Source: an uncultured Senegalimassilia sp.
GTDB taxonomy: Bacteria; Actinomycetota; Coriobacteriia; Coriobacteriales; Eggerthellaceae
NCBI GenBank assembly: GCA_934661765.1
Contig: CAKUJT010000009.1
Location: forward strand, 1-47,905
Direction of reading: 5' to 3'
Length of the DNA stretch: 47,905 nucleotides
Positions 17,843 through 26,932 of this stretch are shown here, piece after piece; position 1 is the first letter of the stretch; each line of letters begins with the position of its first letter. Below the pieces are notes generated by a model. That model ran no database searches. It was not told where the DNA came from and saw only the letters and a list, made by a program, of their open reading frames with translations. Position numbers and translations under genes: made by a program.

Positions 17843-18403
17843 CTAGCGCACCTCCTCATGATGTCGTTCACGGACGATCCATCCAATCAAAAACAAAACA
17901 AGCCCGCAGGTCACGCCGATATCGGCGATGTTGAACACAGGGAAATCCATGAAGCAGAGGTCGATGAAATCCACCACGTAGCCTAAGGCGAAACGATCGA
18001 TGGCGTTACCTATACCCCCGCCGATGACAAGCCCTAGCCCGATGAGTTCGGGCCAGCTGATGCGGGCGCGCTCGTGCACCGCGAACGCCGCAAGCGCCGC
18101 GCACATGACGATGGAGAACACGCCCAAGGCAGCCGTGGCACCCGAGAACATGCTCCAAGCGCCCCCGGTGTTGTGCACAAGGTGCAGCCTGAACAAACCG
18201 GCAATGGGACCGGAAAGGACGCTGCCCGCCGCATGGGCGTTCATGCATAACTTGACCGCCTGGTCCAGGGCGATCCAGCAAAGGGCCAAAGCGCTCATAG
18301 CCCCCAAGCGAAGCGCCTGGGTTCGCACCGAAGGCGCGGGGCCGGCGCATACCGCGTCGGCCCCTTCGCTTCCAGCGATGTTCATAGGTTCATGCTGGGT
18401 CAA
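17843..18403 (-). CDS. lspA: Lipoprotein signal peptidase (signal peptidase II)
   Basis: Membrane aspartic protease that cleaves prolipoprotein signal peptides. Four helices are visible with the family motifs VHNTGGAWSMF and GNAIDRF...GYVVDFI, giving the two catalytic aspartates. The 186-aa form starts at TTG 18403, because GAGGAG lies 8 nt upstream inside the 3' end of ileS, whereas the ATG at 18385 has no ribosome site. The N-terminal extension of about 30 residues before helix 1 is longer than usual. It sits between ileS and rluD, touching rluD. A substrate, the binding lipoprotein at 13042-13878, is encoded nearby. Confidence 0.9.
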   Translation of the reverse strand: MTQHEPMNIAGSEGADAVCAGPAPSVRTQALRLGAMSALALCWIALDQAVKLCMNAHAAGSVLSGPIAGLFRLHLVHNTGGAWSMFSGATAALGVFSIVMCAALAAFAVHERARISWPELIGLGLVIGGGIGNAIDRFALGYVVDFIDLCFMDFPVFNIADIGVTCGLVLFLIGWIVRERHHEEVR

Positions 18404-18408
18404 ACCGT

Positions 18409-21255
18409 TTACTCCTCGGTGAAGCCGATGGCGTCGAGGGCGTCGCCGCAACGCTGGCACACATCCGCGTGGTTGGCGTTGCCGCCGAGCTCGCGATAGT
18501 TCCAGCAACGCGGGCACTTGTCGCCCTCGGCGGGCTTGACCTCGCATGCAAGCTCGTCGCCTGCGGCGAACGTCACGCCGGACACGATGAACAGCTCTTC
18601 GAACACGGAGGCGTCGAAGGCGGAAAGCGCATCGAGGGTTGCCTGCGGAGCGGTAACCGAAACGGTGGCTTCCTGGCTTTTATTGATGACCTTAGCGCCT
18701 CGAGCATCCTCAAGCGCCTTGGTGACCACGTCGCGCACCTCGAGGGCACCGCCGAATGCGGCGAGCACCTTCTCCTCTGCCTGCTTGCCCGGAAGCGCGG
18801 GCACGAAGTCAGCGCGATGCGGCCAGCCGGCCAGCTGCACGTTGCACACGCGGCCTTCGCGGTTGCGCATGGCCTCGGGATAGCACTCCCACACCTCATC
18901 GGCCGTGAACGACAGGATGGGCGAAAGCACGCGCACGAGCACTTCCAGGATGTTGAACAGCACCGTCTGCACGGCACGGCGGCGCGGGCTGTCGGGCGAC
19001 TCGGAGTACAGGCGGTCCTTCGTGACGTCCATGTACACGCTGGACAGGTCGTTGACGAAGTCGTAGACGGCACGGTAGACGCCGTTGAACTTGAAGCTGT
19101 CGTAGGCCTGCTCGACGTCGGCGAGCAGCTGGGCGGTCTTGGCCATCATGTACTGGTCGATGGGCTCGAGGTCGTCCCAGTTGGAAACCGCGTTCGCCTG
19201 ATCGTCGAAATCGGACAGGTTGCCCAGCAAGAAGCGGAACGTGTTGCGGAAACGACGGTACGCATCGGAGACCTGCTTCAAGATGTTGTCGGAGATGGAC
19301 ACGTCCTGCGCGTAATCGGCGGATGCGACCCACAGGCGCAAGACATCGGCGCCCCACTTATTGGTGACATCGGCCGGGTCGACGCCGTTGCCCAGGGACT
19401 TGGACATCTTGCGACCCTGCTCGTCGACGGTGAAGCCGCACGACAGGATGTTCTTATACGGTGCGCAGCCATAAGCGCCCACGCTGGTGAGCAGGCTGGA
19501 CTGGAACCAACCGCGATGCTGGTCGGAGCCTTCCAGGTACATATCAGCCGGGAACGTCAGGCCCTCGTCTGCGCGGTGCTTGAGCACGCTGGTATGCGTC
19601 ACGCCGGATTCCCACCACACGTCGAGGATATCCTTCTCAGGAACGAGCTCGGTGCAGCCGCACTTCTCGCAGTGCGTGCCGTGCGGCAGGTACTCGCTGG
19701 GCTTCTTGGTGAACCAGGCGTCGGCGCCCTCTTCGTAGAACAGCTTGATGACGGCGTCGAACGTTGCCTCGTTGGCCACGGTCTCGCCGCACTTGGCGCA
19801 CTTGAACACGGGGATGGGCACGCCCCAGCTGCGCTGACGCGAGATGCACCAGTCGGGACGGTCCGACACCATGGAGCCGATGCGGTTGACGGCCCAGCTG
19901 GGATAGAAGGTCACATCGCGCTCGATGGCGTCCATAGCCTTGCCGCGCAGGCCGTTCTCCTCCATGGAGACGAACCACTGGTCGGTGGCGCGGAAGATGA
20001 CGGGCTCATGGCAGCGCCAGCAATGCGGATAGCTGTGGTTGATCTTGCGTGCCGCCACGAGCACGCCCTGCTCGCGCAGCCAATCGATGATGACGGGGTT
20101 GGCATCGTCGGTATCAAGGCCGGCGAACGGGCCGGCATCCTCGGTGAGCACGCCGTTGTCGTCGACGGGCATGAGGATGGGGATATCGAACTGCAGGCCC
20201 ACAAGGTAGTCGTCCTGGCCATGGCCCGGGGCGGTGTGGACGCAGCCGGTACCGGAATCGAGCGTGACATGGTCGCCGTAGATGATCTTGCCCTTGAGGT
20301 CCTGGCGGATGGGGCAGGTATAGGTAAGGCCGCACAGCTCCGTGCCCTTGAGCACGACGGGCTGACCGTCCTGGCCGCACACCAGCGCGTAATCCTGCCA
20401 GCCGGCGATCTCAGCGACTTCCTCGACGAGCTCCTTGGCGAAGATGACGTTGCTGCCGTCGACCTGGACCATGACGTAGTCGGCGTCGGGCATCAGGCAC
20501 ACGGCGCCGTTGGCCGGAAGGGTCCACGGCGTGGTGGTCCAGATGAGGACGTAGGCATCGCCGGTGGCGCCGGCGGCCTCGAAGATGCCGGGCATGGCGT
20601 CAAGCTTGAACTTCACGTAAACGGACGGGGAAACCTCGTCGGAATATTCGATTTCAGCCTCGGCCAGGGCCGTGTGGCACTTCTTGCACCAGTGGATGGG
20701 CTTGCGGCCGCGGTAGACCTGGCCCTTGAGGTACATATCGCGGAAGATCTCGACGTTGCCGGCCTCGAAGTTCGGGATATAGGTGAGGTACGGGTGATCC
20801 CAGTCGGCGTTGACGCCCAAGCGCTTGAAGCCGTCGCGCTGGATGCCGACGTACTTCGTTGCCCACTCGCGGCACAGGCGTCGCAGCTCGGGCTGCGGCG
20901 TTTCCTTCATCTTGTCGGGGCCCAGGGTAACCTCGACCATATGCTCGATAGGCTGGCCGTGGCAGTCCCAACCCGGCACGTACGGAGTGAAGTACCCGCG
21001 CTGAGCATGGCTTTTGTTCACGAAGTCCTTCAGCACCTTGTTGAAAGCGTGGCCGATGTGGATGGGGCCGTTGGCGTAAGGAGGGCCATCGTGCAGGACG
21101 AAGGGCTTGCCGTCCTTGTTCTTCTCGAGAACCTGTTCGTAGATGTGCTCCTGCTCCCACTTCTCAAGCCTTTTCGGCTCGGATGCCGGCAGGTTGCCTC
21201 GCATCGGGAAATCCGTCTGCGGGAGATTCATGGTGTTCTTGTACGTGTTCGCCAC
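18409..21255 (-). CDS. ileS: Isoleucyl-tRNA synthetase
   Basis: Charges tRNA-Ile. 948 aa, class I: GPIHIGHAFNKVLKDF (HIGH at 66-69), editing domain, GRKMSKSLGN, anticodon-binding domain and a C-terminal zinc finger CPRCWNYREL plus VCQRCGDAL. Length is typical for the bacterial type. The GTG start at 21255 has AAGGAAGG upstream. First gene of ileS-lspA-rluD. Confidence 0.96.
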   Translation of the reverse strand: MANTYKNTMNLPQTDFPMRGNLPASEPKRLEKWEQEHIYEQVLEKNKDGKPFVLHDGPPYANGPIHIGHAFNKVLKDFVNKSHAQRGYFTPYVPGWDCHGQPIEHMVEVTLGPDKMKETPQPELRRLCREWATKYVGIQRDGFKRLGVNADWDHPYLTYIPNFEAGNVEIFRDMYLKGQVYRGRKPIHWCKKCHTALAEAEIEYSDEVSPSVYVKFKLDAMPGIFEAAGATGDAYVLIWTTTPWTLPANGAVCLMPDADYVMVQVDGSNVIFAKELVEEVAEIAGWQDYALVCGQDGQPVVLKGTELCGLTYTCPIRQDLKGKIIYGDHVTLDSGTGCVHTAPGHGQDDYLVGLQFDIPILMPVDDNGVLTEDAGPFAGLDTDDANPVIIDWLREQGVLVAARKINHSYPHCWRCHEPVIFRATDQWFVSMEENGLRGKAMDAIERDVTFYPSWAVNRIGSMVSDRPDWCISRQRSWGVPIPVFKCAKCGETVANEATFDAVIKLFYEEGADAWFTKKPSEYLPHGTHCEKCGCTELVPEKDILDVWWESGVTHTSVLKHRADEGLTFPADMYLEGSDQHRGWFQSSLLTSVGAYGCAPYKNILSCGFTVDEQGRKMSKSLGNGVDPADVTNKWGADVLRLWVASADYAQDVSISDNILKQVSDAYRRFRNTFRFLLGNLSDFDDQANAVSNWDDLEPIDQYMMAKTAQLLADVEQAYDSFKFNGVYRAVYDFVNDLSSVYMDVTKDRLYSESPDSPRRRAVQTVLFNILEVLVRVLSPILSFTADEVWECYPEAMRNREGRVCNVQLAGWPHRADFVPALPGKQAEEKVLAAFGGALEVRDVVTKALEDARGAKVINKSQEATVSVTAPQATLDALSAFDASVFEELFIVSGVTFAAGDELACEVKPAEGDKCPRCWNYRELGGNANHADVCQRCGDALDAIGFTEE

Positions 21256-21556
21256 GAGATCGCGCCTTCCTTTGCCTAACTATGCCCAGACGGCGCATGC
21301 CGTCCTTGCTTATAAACTCGATTAGTATATAGGAAACCCACGGAAACGAAACGCGCGCACGCCACATTCCGAAAAAGCACTCAGAGAAAACGCGGCGCCG
21401 TTCGTTGCGGTAGCGCAGCGATAAGGTTTCGGAAGGTTATACTGTTATGGATATGAAAGCTGTATACGGGGCGTTACGCCATATACGCCGCATCGAATCC
21501 AAGGGTCTGCGACGTCTCACCCCGCAGACGGGCAACCTGCTAGGAAAGGCACGACC
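21256..21556. promoter_or_regulatory. Divergent ileS-degV intergenic region
   Basis: On the minus strand TATACT (plus 21325-21330) is a good -10 for ileS with only a weak -35. In the plus direction TTATACTG near 21438 may serve degV. No T-box leader is seen before ileS: no AGGGTGG-type antiterminator and no stem with an Ile specifier. No gene is seen in the region. Confidence 0.4.
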
Positions 21557-22444
21557 ATGAACCGAAGCTTCGAGATAGTGACCGACTCTTGCTGCAACCT
21601 TACCGAGGAAACCATCGACCGCTACGAGTTGCACGTGCTGCCGCTCACATTCATGGCCGATGGCGACGACACGGTGTATCACAGCTATCTCAAAGGCGAG
21701 AAGACCGACCTTTCGCAGTTCTACGCCATGATGCGCGAGGGAAAGGTGTTCCGTACCTCGCTTCCCAACCTTGCCGATACCGAAACGCTGTTCCGCAGCT
21801 TGCTCGATCAAGGCAGGGACATCCTGTACCTGGGCTTTTCCAGCGGCCTGTCAGGCACCTATGAGGCCACCGAGCTTCTGGCGAAGCAATTGCGTGAGGA
21901 ATACCCGCAGCGAAAGCTATTGACCGTCGACACCCTGGCCGCCTCGGGTGGCCAGGGCCTTTTGGTGTGGCATGCATGCCAACACGCCGAGCAGGGCGAG
22001 AGCATCGAGGAAGTACGTGATTGGACCGAAGCCAACAAGCTGCACCTGGCGCATTGGTTCACCGTAGACGACCTGATGTTCTTGTGGCGCGGAGGCCGCG
22101 TCTCGAAAACGAGCGCCTGGGCCGGCACCCTGCTCAACATCAAGCCGGTCATGCATGTTGACGACGAGGGGCATCTCGTCCCCCTGGAAAAGGTTCGCGG
22201 GCGCAAGAAGTCGCTGACCGCATTGCTCGACCACATGGAGCGCACCGGCACGGCACCGATCGCCGAGCAAACGGTCTTCATCACCCACGGCGATTGCATC
22301 GATGACGCCAAGTGGCTCGAGAACAAGATCCGCGAACGTTTCGACGTCCAAGACATCCGCATCAACTACGTCGATCCCGTCATCGGAGCGCATTCCGGCC
22401 CGGGCACCATGGCGCTGTTCTTCCTCGCCTCAAGCCGCAACTAG
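21557..22444 (+). CDS. DegV family fatty-acid-binding protein
   Basis: 295 aa. DegV/FakB proteins hold a fatty acid for phosphorylation by FakA in Gram-positives. Typical features are FEIVTDSCCNLTEE at the start, FRTSLPN, LYLGFSSGLSGTYEA, the WHACQ region, WRGGRVSKTSAWAG, LLNIKPVMHVDDEG, and a C-terminal VIGAHSGPGTMALFF. GGAAAGG precedes the ATG. It is monocistronic, between divergent ileS and a bidirectional terminator. No fakA is nearby, so the lipid role is by family only. Confidence 0.88.
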   Translation: MNRSFEIVTDSCCNLTEETIDRYELHVLPLTFMADGDDTVYHSYLKGEKTDLSQFYAMMREGKVFRTSLPNLADTETLFRSLLDQGRDILYLGFSSGLSGTYEATELLAKQLREEYPQRKLLTVDTLAASGGQGLLVWHACQHAEQGESIEEVRDWTEANKLHLAHWFTVDDLMFLWRGGRVSKTSAWAGTLLNIKPVMHVDDEGHLVPLEKVRGRKKSLTALLDHMERTGTAPIAEQTVFITHGDCIDDAKWLENKIRERFDVQDIRINYVDPVIGAHSGPGTMALFFLASSRN

Positions 22445-22469
22445 CATATTCAACGTATACGCAAACGTG

Positions 22470-22497
22470 AAGAAGGCTCCCCGCGGGGAGCCTTCTT
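22470..22497. terminator. Bidirectional terminator between degV and yfcC-like gene
   Basis: A 28-bp perfect palindrome around CCGCGG (arms AAGAAGGCTCC.. and ..GGAGCCTTCTT), with short T-containing ends on both strands, between convergent genes. Confidence 0.8.
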
Positions 22498-22519
22498 CAT
22501 AAGGAGTATGTTTGCGGCA

Positions 22520-24100
22520 TTATGCGAGCATGACCTGCGCGCACAGGAGGATACCGCCGAACACCAACGTGAACACCACGATGGGCCACACGAACTTGAA
22601 CCACTTGGAGTACTTCATATCCAACATGGTCAGGGTTGCCAAAACCAGGCCGGTAGGTGCGAGGTAGAGCATCGCGTACTGACCCCACTGATAAGCGCAA
22701 ACGATGGAGTAGCGATCGATGCCGACCGTATCGGCCAGGGGGGCCATAATGGGCATTGCCAGAACGGCCAGACCGGAGGAAGACGGGACCACGAAGCCGA
22801 GCAGGAAGAACAGCAGCATCATGATCAGGATGAACGCCGGACCTGCCATGCCCTGAACCGCGTTGGAGGACCAGAACAGGAGCGTGTCGGAGATCAGGCC
22901 CTCTTCCATGATCAGATTGATGCCACGAGCCAGGCCGATGATCAGGGAAACGCCGACCAGCGAGGATGCGCCGTTGATGAACGCGTTCACCACGGTCTTC
23001 TCGTCGGTACCCGAGATGAACATGATGATGATCGAGATGGCCAGGAACATGGCAGCCATCTGCGGGAACCACCAGTGCAGGTTCATGACACCGTAGACCA
23101 TGAGGACGAAGGCGGCGATGAACAGGACCAGGATGGCCTTCTTGCGCAGGCTGAAGCCCTCTGCGTGAGCAGCGGCGGTCTCGCCACGCTCGACGCTGAA
23201 CAGCTGGGCGAAGTGCTCGCGATCCTCGTAGGTGTAGGAAGCCTCGGGGTTTGCCTTGATCTTCTTGCAGTACCAGTACAGATAGCTGATGACCACGATA
23301 GCGCCCACGATGCAGCCGCCGACGCGCCACTCGAAGCCCTCCATGAAGTTGATGCCCGCCGCGTTCGAGGCGATAACGACGCTGAACGGGTTGATCGTGG
23401 AGAACGTGGTGCCCATAGAACCGGCCAGGAAGATAGCGCCGACGCATACGATGGAGTCGTATCCAAGCGCTAGGAATACCGGTACCAGGATCGGGTAGAA
23501 GGCCACAGCCTCCTCTTCAAGGCCGCACGAGGTGCCACCGAGGACCATGAGCAGGGCGACCATGAACACTAGCAAGAACTCATGTCCCTTGGTCTTCTTC
23601 GTCAAGGCCATCAGACCGGATTCGAACGCGCCGGTCGCGTTGACCACGCCGATCAAACCGCCGAGCACCAGGATGAACACCATGATGTCGACGCCGTCGA
23701 TCGTGCCGGATACCATTGCCTGCGTGACATCTGCGATGCCCTTGGGCTGAGCCTGAAGCTGCTCATAGGTACCGGGGATCGAAATCGCCTTCGTAATGGA
23801 TCCGCCGGTGAACTGCTCGATGTCGATCTGCACGCCGAGCTGATCGAGTTCGTCTTGCGTAGCGGGAACCTCGCTCAGCTCGCCTTGCGGGCTCGTGACC
23901 GTAAGCACATTGGAATCGGCCACATACTGAAGCTTCGCGTACTGTCCTGCCGGCACGAACCACGTTGCGATAACCGCGATGATGGTCAAGACGAACAGGA
24001 TGGTGAACGCTGTCGGGAAACTAAGCTTCTTCTTCCTCTTCTTCTTCTCCTTCACCACGGGCCCGCCTGCGGAGTCGACGGCAGCGGCCTCGGTAGACAT
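22520..24100 (-). CDS. YfcC-family membrane transporter
   Basis: 526-aa polytopic protein of the YfcC/ArcD-like group in the ion transporter superfamily; family members are proposed amino-acid or carboxylate carriers. It opens with a Lys-rich cytoplasmic stretch KEKKKRKKKLSFPTAF, then a first helix ending in WFVPAGQY, the family-typical segment. Later conserved parts are GGTSCGLEEEAVAFYPILVP, GSMGTTFSTINPFSVVIAS, and GFVVPSSSGLAVLAMPIMAP, the re-entrant serine-rich loop. AAAGGGGGG precedes ATG 24100. The divergent membrane-LuxR regulator probably controls it. Substrate unknown. Confidence 0.85.
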   Translation of the reverse strand: MSTEAAAVDSAGGPVVKEKKKRKKKLSFPTAFTILFVLTIIAVIATWFVPAGQYAKLQYVADSNVLTVTSPQGELSEVPATQDELDQLGVQIDIEQFTGGSITKAISIPGTYEQLQAQPKGIADVTQAMVSGTIDGVDIMVFILVLGGLIGVVNATGAFESGLMALTKKTKGHEFLLVFMVALLMVLGGTSCGLEEEAVAFYPILVPVFLALGYDSIVCVGAIFLAGSMGTTFSTINPFSVVIASNAAGINFMEGFEWRVGGCIVGAIVVISYLYWYCKKIKANPEASYTYEDREHFAQLFSVERGETAAAHAEGFSLRKKAILVLFIAAFVLMVYGVMNLHWWFPQMAAMFLAISIIIMFISGTDEKTVVNAFINGASSLVGVSLIIGLARGINLIMEEGLISDTLLFWSSNAVQGMAGPAFILIMMLLFFLLGFVVPSSSGLAVLAMPIMAPLADTVGIDRYSIVCAYQWGQYAMLYLAPTGLVLATLTMLDMKYSKWFKFVWPIVVFTLVFGGILLCAQVMLA

Positions 24101-24264
24101 ATGCACCCCCCTTTCATGGAGTTCCGGATTCTCATCCGGTATAGCGTTGTCGCAACTTCCGCGCCCTGCTTGGCTCAGTTCGCTTGGCTGCGAGCGACTT
24201 GCGCCCGTCTTGTTCGGGCTGACCACATGATTGCCAGGTTTAGCCGTATACCGCCAGAGGAAAG

Positions 24265-24298
24265 CTGGGTATATACCCAGGTATAAACCGGGTATAGG
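24265..24298. promoter_or_regulatory. Palindrome and half-sites, candidate operator
   Basis: Perfect 16-bp palindrome CTGGGTATATACCCAG (24265-24280), followed by further GGTATA and GGGTATAGG half-sites up to 24298, in the divergent yfcC-luxR region. Likely a binding site for the adjacent LuxR-type regulator or another dimeric protein; no binder is proven. Confidence 0.5.
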
Positions 24299-24338
24299 TG
24301 CCATTCATCAGGCGTTTCTTTGTTTGGGAGATTTAGCG

Positions 24339-24344
24339 TATACT
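24339..24344 (+). promoter_or_regulatory. -10 of the luxR-type gene
   Basis: TATACT 23 nt before the ATG at 24367; the -35 region is poor. The leader would be short, about 15 nt, and no clear Shine-Dalgarno sequence is seen. Confidence 0.45.
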
Positions 24345-24366
24345 GGACCCGTTCTGACCGGGACCC

Positions 24367-25356
24367 ATGACCAAACGAAAGCGATGTGCTGTGGATTCAA
24401 GCATGTTCCTGTTTTACTACTCGATCGCCATGCAGATATGCGCGATCCTGACCTCGGCATGCTGCCTGGCGTCTTACCTGGTTTCGCGCAACAAGGTGCA
24501 GCTGTACTGCTTCGTGGGTTTTCTCATGTACTACGCCGATTGCATGCTCGTGTTCCGCGACGATTACGTGATGGCATCGGAGTCGGCGGTGTCGCATGAG
24601 GCGTTCTTCATCGGGGATCCGGCGTTCTCCATCATCTTCGGTTGCGCTACGCTCATGTCGTTTTGGTTGATGGTGTGCGCCTACGTGGAAGAAGATTCGA
24701 TCATCATCAAACTGGGCCCGGCGTATCTGTTCGTCGGCGCAAGCCTTGCCGTGACGTTGTTCCTTCCGCAAGGGTATGTGCACATGTTCGTGTTCTACTC
24801 GCTTCGCGAGGTCTTCATCGCCTGGATGTTGTTTTTCGCGGCATATAAGTACATCACCACTGAGGACGAGCGGCTACGGCTGCGACTCAGCCGCTTCCCG
24901 AAGTTCTATGTGCTGCTTTGGGTGCTGCTGCTTGCGGTGGTCGCCGAGAACGGCTTCGTCCTGCTGGTGATCGGGCCTGGGCACGTGGATATCCCCCTGG
25001 GCTTCTTCCCGGAACGCAACTTCGCCGAGAACCTGCTTGCTTTAGTCTGCGAGTTCGTGGCCCTGCGCTCTTCGTTGACGTACCTTTCCGTGCGTCACAG
25101 CGAGCCTCCCACGCAAGGAGGCGAGCAGGTGGAAACCTATATCGATCACAACCTGGTGCCGTACGCGGCATCCCACAAGCTCACGCCCCGCGAAACCGAG
25201 ATCTTGCGACTGGTGCTGCTCGGCAAGGACAACCAGAACATCGCTGCCGAGCTATCGCTTGCGCCGGGAACCGTGAAGGTGCACGTGCACAATATCCTGA
25301 AGAAATCTCAGAAAGCGAACCGGCAGGAGCTGATCCAGGATTACTGGGATTACTAG
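24367..25356 (+). CDS. Membrane-bound LuxR-family transcriptional regulator
   Basis: 329 aa. About seven hydrophobic helices occupy residues 12-240, with no recognisable ligand domain. The last 60 residues are a LuxR helix-turn-helix: KLTPRETEILRLVLLGKDNQ then IAAELSLAPGTVKVHVHNIL. This architecture is abundant in Eggerthellaceae, where such regulators sit next to the genes they control. Divergent from the yfcC-like gene with a shared palindrome. The start is uncertain: ATG 24367 fits the -10, but no ribosome site is obvious, and ATG 24403 is possible. Confidence 0.87.
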   Translation: MTKRKRCAVDSSMFLFYYSIAMQICAILTSACCLASYLVSRNKVQLYCFVGFLMYYADCMLVFRDDYVMASESAVSHEAFFIGDPAFSIIFGCATLMSFWLMVCAYVEEDSIIIKLGPAYLFVGASLAVTLFLPQGYVHMFVFYSLREVFIAWMLFFAAYKYITTEDERLRLRLSRFPKFYVLLWVLLLAVVAENGFVLLVIGPGHVDIPLGFFPERNFAENLLALVCEFVALRSSLTYLSVRHSEPPTQGGEQVETYIDHNLVPYAASHKLTPRETEILRLVLLGKDNQNIAAELSLAPGTVKVHVHNILKKSQKANRQELIQDYWDY

Positions 25357-25480
25357 CAGCTCATCCGCTTGCCCCCCAAGCATGCCTATCGGCCATGCGC
25401 GTAGGGGTTCCATCGGGCGGGCCATCAAGCTTGCACCCCCACGCGGCGAAGCGAGCCGTCTCCAAGGCCGCAAACCGGCC

Positions 25481-25522
25481 AAAAAGGAGAGCGCCTGCGT
25501 CGCCATTACGGACGCAGGCGCT
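25481..25522 (-). terminator. Intrinsic terminator after dinB
   Basis: 12-bp stem AGCGCCTGCGTC (25490-25501) with its complement at 25511-25522. On the minus strand it is followed by CTCCTTTTT, the T run at plus 25481-25485. Confidence 0.88.
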
Positions 25523-25534
25523 CCATGTATCGTG

Positions 25535-26833
25535 CTACTTGTAATCAGCGGGATTCTTAGCGGCGGTGCCGGTGGTGTTGCCATCGTTGCGCAGCTCGTG
25601 GCCGAAACGCACCGCCCCTTCCCCGAAGCGATCTTTCACCAGGTCGGTCGCCGCAAGCAAGCCCCGTCGCTTCGACTCGTCTTGGATGCGCGGCTTCGCG
25701 TCGCCCTCAAGCGGGGCGACCTGCTTCACATCGAACAGGCTGCCCTGCTCGCCTTCCGACTCGGAAAACCCGGACACGGACACCCCGATAAGGCGCACCG
25801 CGATGCCGGGTTCCCATAGTTCATCGAGCATGCCGCAAAGCTCGGGAGCGAACAGCAGCTCGTCGTCGGTCGACCGGGCAAGCCTGCGCTGGACCGAGCG
25901 GCTCGACCTATCGGGATATCGAAGGCGCAGGCCGATGGTGGAGCCGCGCAAGCCCTTGCCGCGCAACCGCCGGCCCACTTTGGCCGCCTGGGTGTTGATT
26001 GCCGCCTCGATGTCCTCGCGCGTGCGAAGATCGTTCGCGAACGTGACCTCGTTCGACACCGATTTCACTGGCGCATGTTGCTGGATAGGCGAATCATCAA
26101 GGCCGCAGGCCCGCATATACATGACGCGCCCGTTCTTCCCGAACAGCCGCTCAAGGCGCGCCGGTCCCTCGCACACCAGCTGCCCGAGCGTTTCCACCCC
26201 ATGGCTTTTCAGGCGTAGCTCGGCGGCCGCGCCGATGCCGCTCATGCTGCGCACGGGAAGCGGGTCGAGGAACGTGCGCTCGGTCCCGGGATAAACGACG
26301 GTAAGGCCGCGGGGCTTGTCCATATCAGAGGCGATCTTCGCAACTGTCTTAGAGGTTCCCACCCCTACCGAGCACGTGACGCCGAGCTCTTCCACTCGCT
26401 GCTGGATACGCCGCGCGACGGCAACGGGATGCTCCCTGTTGGTGCGCGTAGGGGTGACGTCGAGGAAGGCCTCGTCGATGCTGACCTGCTGCACAAGCGG
26501 CGTCTCATCGTTCAAGATAGACATGACCTGATTGCTGACCTGCTTATAACGATCGAACCTGCCAGCTGCCCAGATGGCCTGAGGGCAAAGCTTGCGAGCC
26601 GTTACCGCTGGCATGGCGGAGCGAACGCCGAACACGCGCGCTTCATAGGACGCCGTGGACACCACGCCATGCTTGTCGGCGCTTCCCCCGACGATGACAG
26701 GCTTGCCGCGCCAACCGGGATGGTCAAGCTGCTCGACGGAGGCGAAGAATGCGTCAAGGTCGACCAGCAGGATTGCCGGCCCATCCCAGGGTTCCAAAGG
26801 CAGCATGCCCTCATGTTCGCTCGAATCGATCAT
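25535..26833 (-). CDS. dinB: DNA polymerase IV (Y-family translesion polymerase)
   Basis: 432 aa. Error-prone polymerase for lesion bypass. Catalytic acidic residues are in LVDLDAFFASVEQ and QQVSIDEAFLDVT; the steric gate and finger region are in STASYEARVFGVRSAMP; helix-hairpin-helix MSGIGAAAELRLKSHG; little-finger domain at about 245-350. The C-terminal tail carries EGEQGSLFDV, resembling a beta-clamp-binding peptide (QxxLF). The ATG at 26833 has a weak ribosome site. Divergent from the aminotransferase-like gene; no LexA box was recognised. Confidence 0.93.
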   Translation of the reverse strand: MIDSSEHEGMLPLEPWDGPAILLVDLDAFFASVEQLDHPGWRGKPVIVGGSADKHGVVSTASYEARVFGVRSAMPAVTARKLCPQAIWAAGRFDRYKQVSNQVMSILNDETPLVQQVSIDEAFLDVTPTRTNREHPVAVARRIQQRVEELGVTCSVGVGTSKTVAKIASDMDKPRGLTVVYPGTERTFLDPLPVRSMSGIGAAAELRLKSHGVETLGQLVCEGPARLERLFGKNGRVMYMRACGLDDSPIQQHAPVKSVSNEVTFANDLRTREDIEAAINTQAAKVGRRLRGKGLRGSTIGLRLRYPDRSSRSVQRRLARSTDDELLFAPELCGMLDELWEPGIAVRLIGVSVSGFSESEGEQGSLFDVKQVAPLEGDAKPRIQDESKRRGLLAATDLVKDRFGEGAVRFGHELRNDGNTTGTAAKNPADYK

Positions 26834-26932
26834 GCGTTCCAGTTTACCACGGGGCGCGGAGCGCGAAACGCTGTGCTACTATAAGCGTTCGGCTTTATCG
26901 CGATATCAGGCACTAACGGGAAGGAGGGCGCT

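Noticed and set aside
21256..21450. T-box riboswitch upstream of ileS
   Set aside because: No T-box consensus (AGGGTGG), specifier loop or antiterminator was found, and the leader from the likely -10 is only about 60-70 nt.
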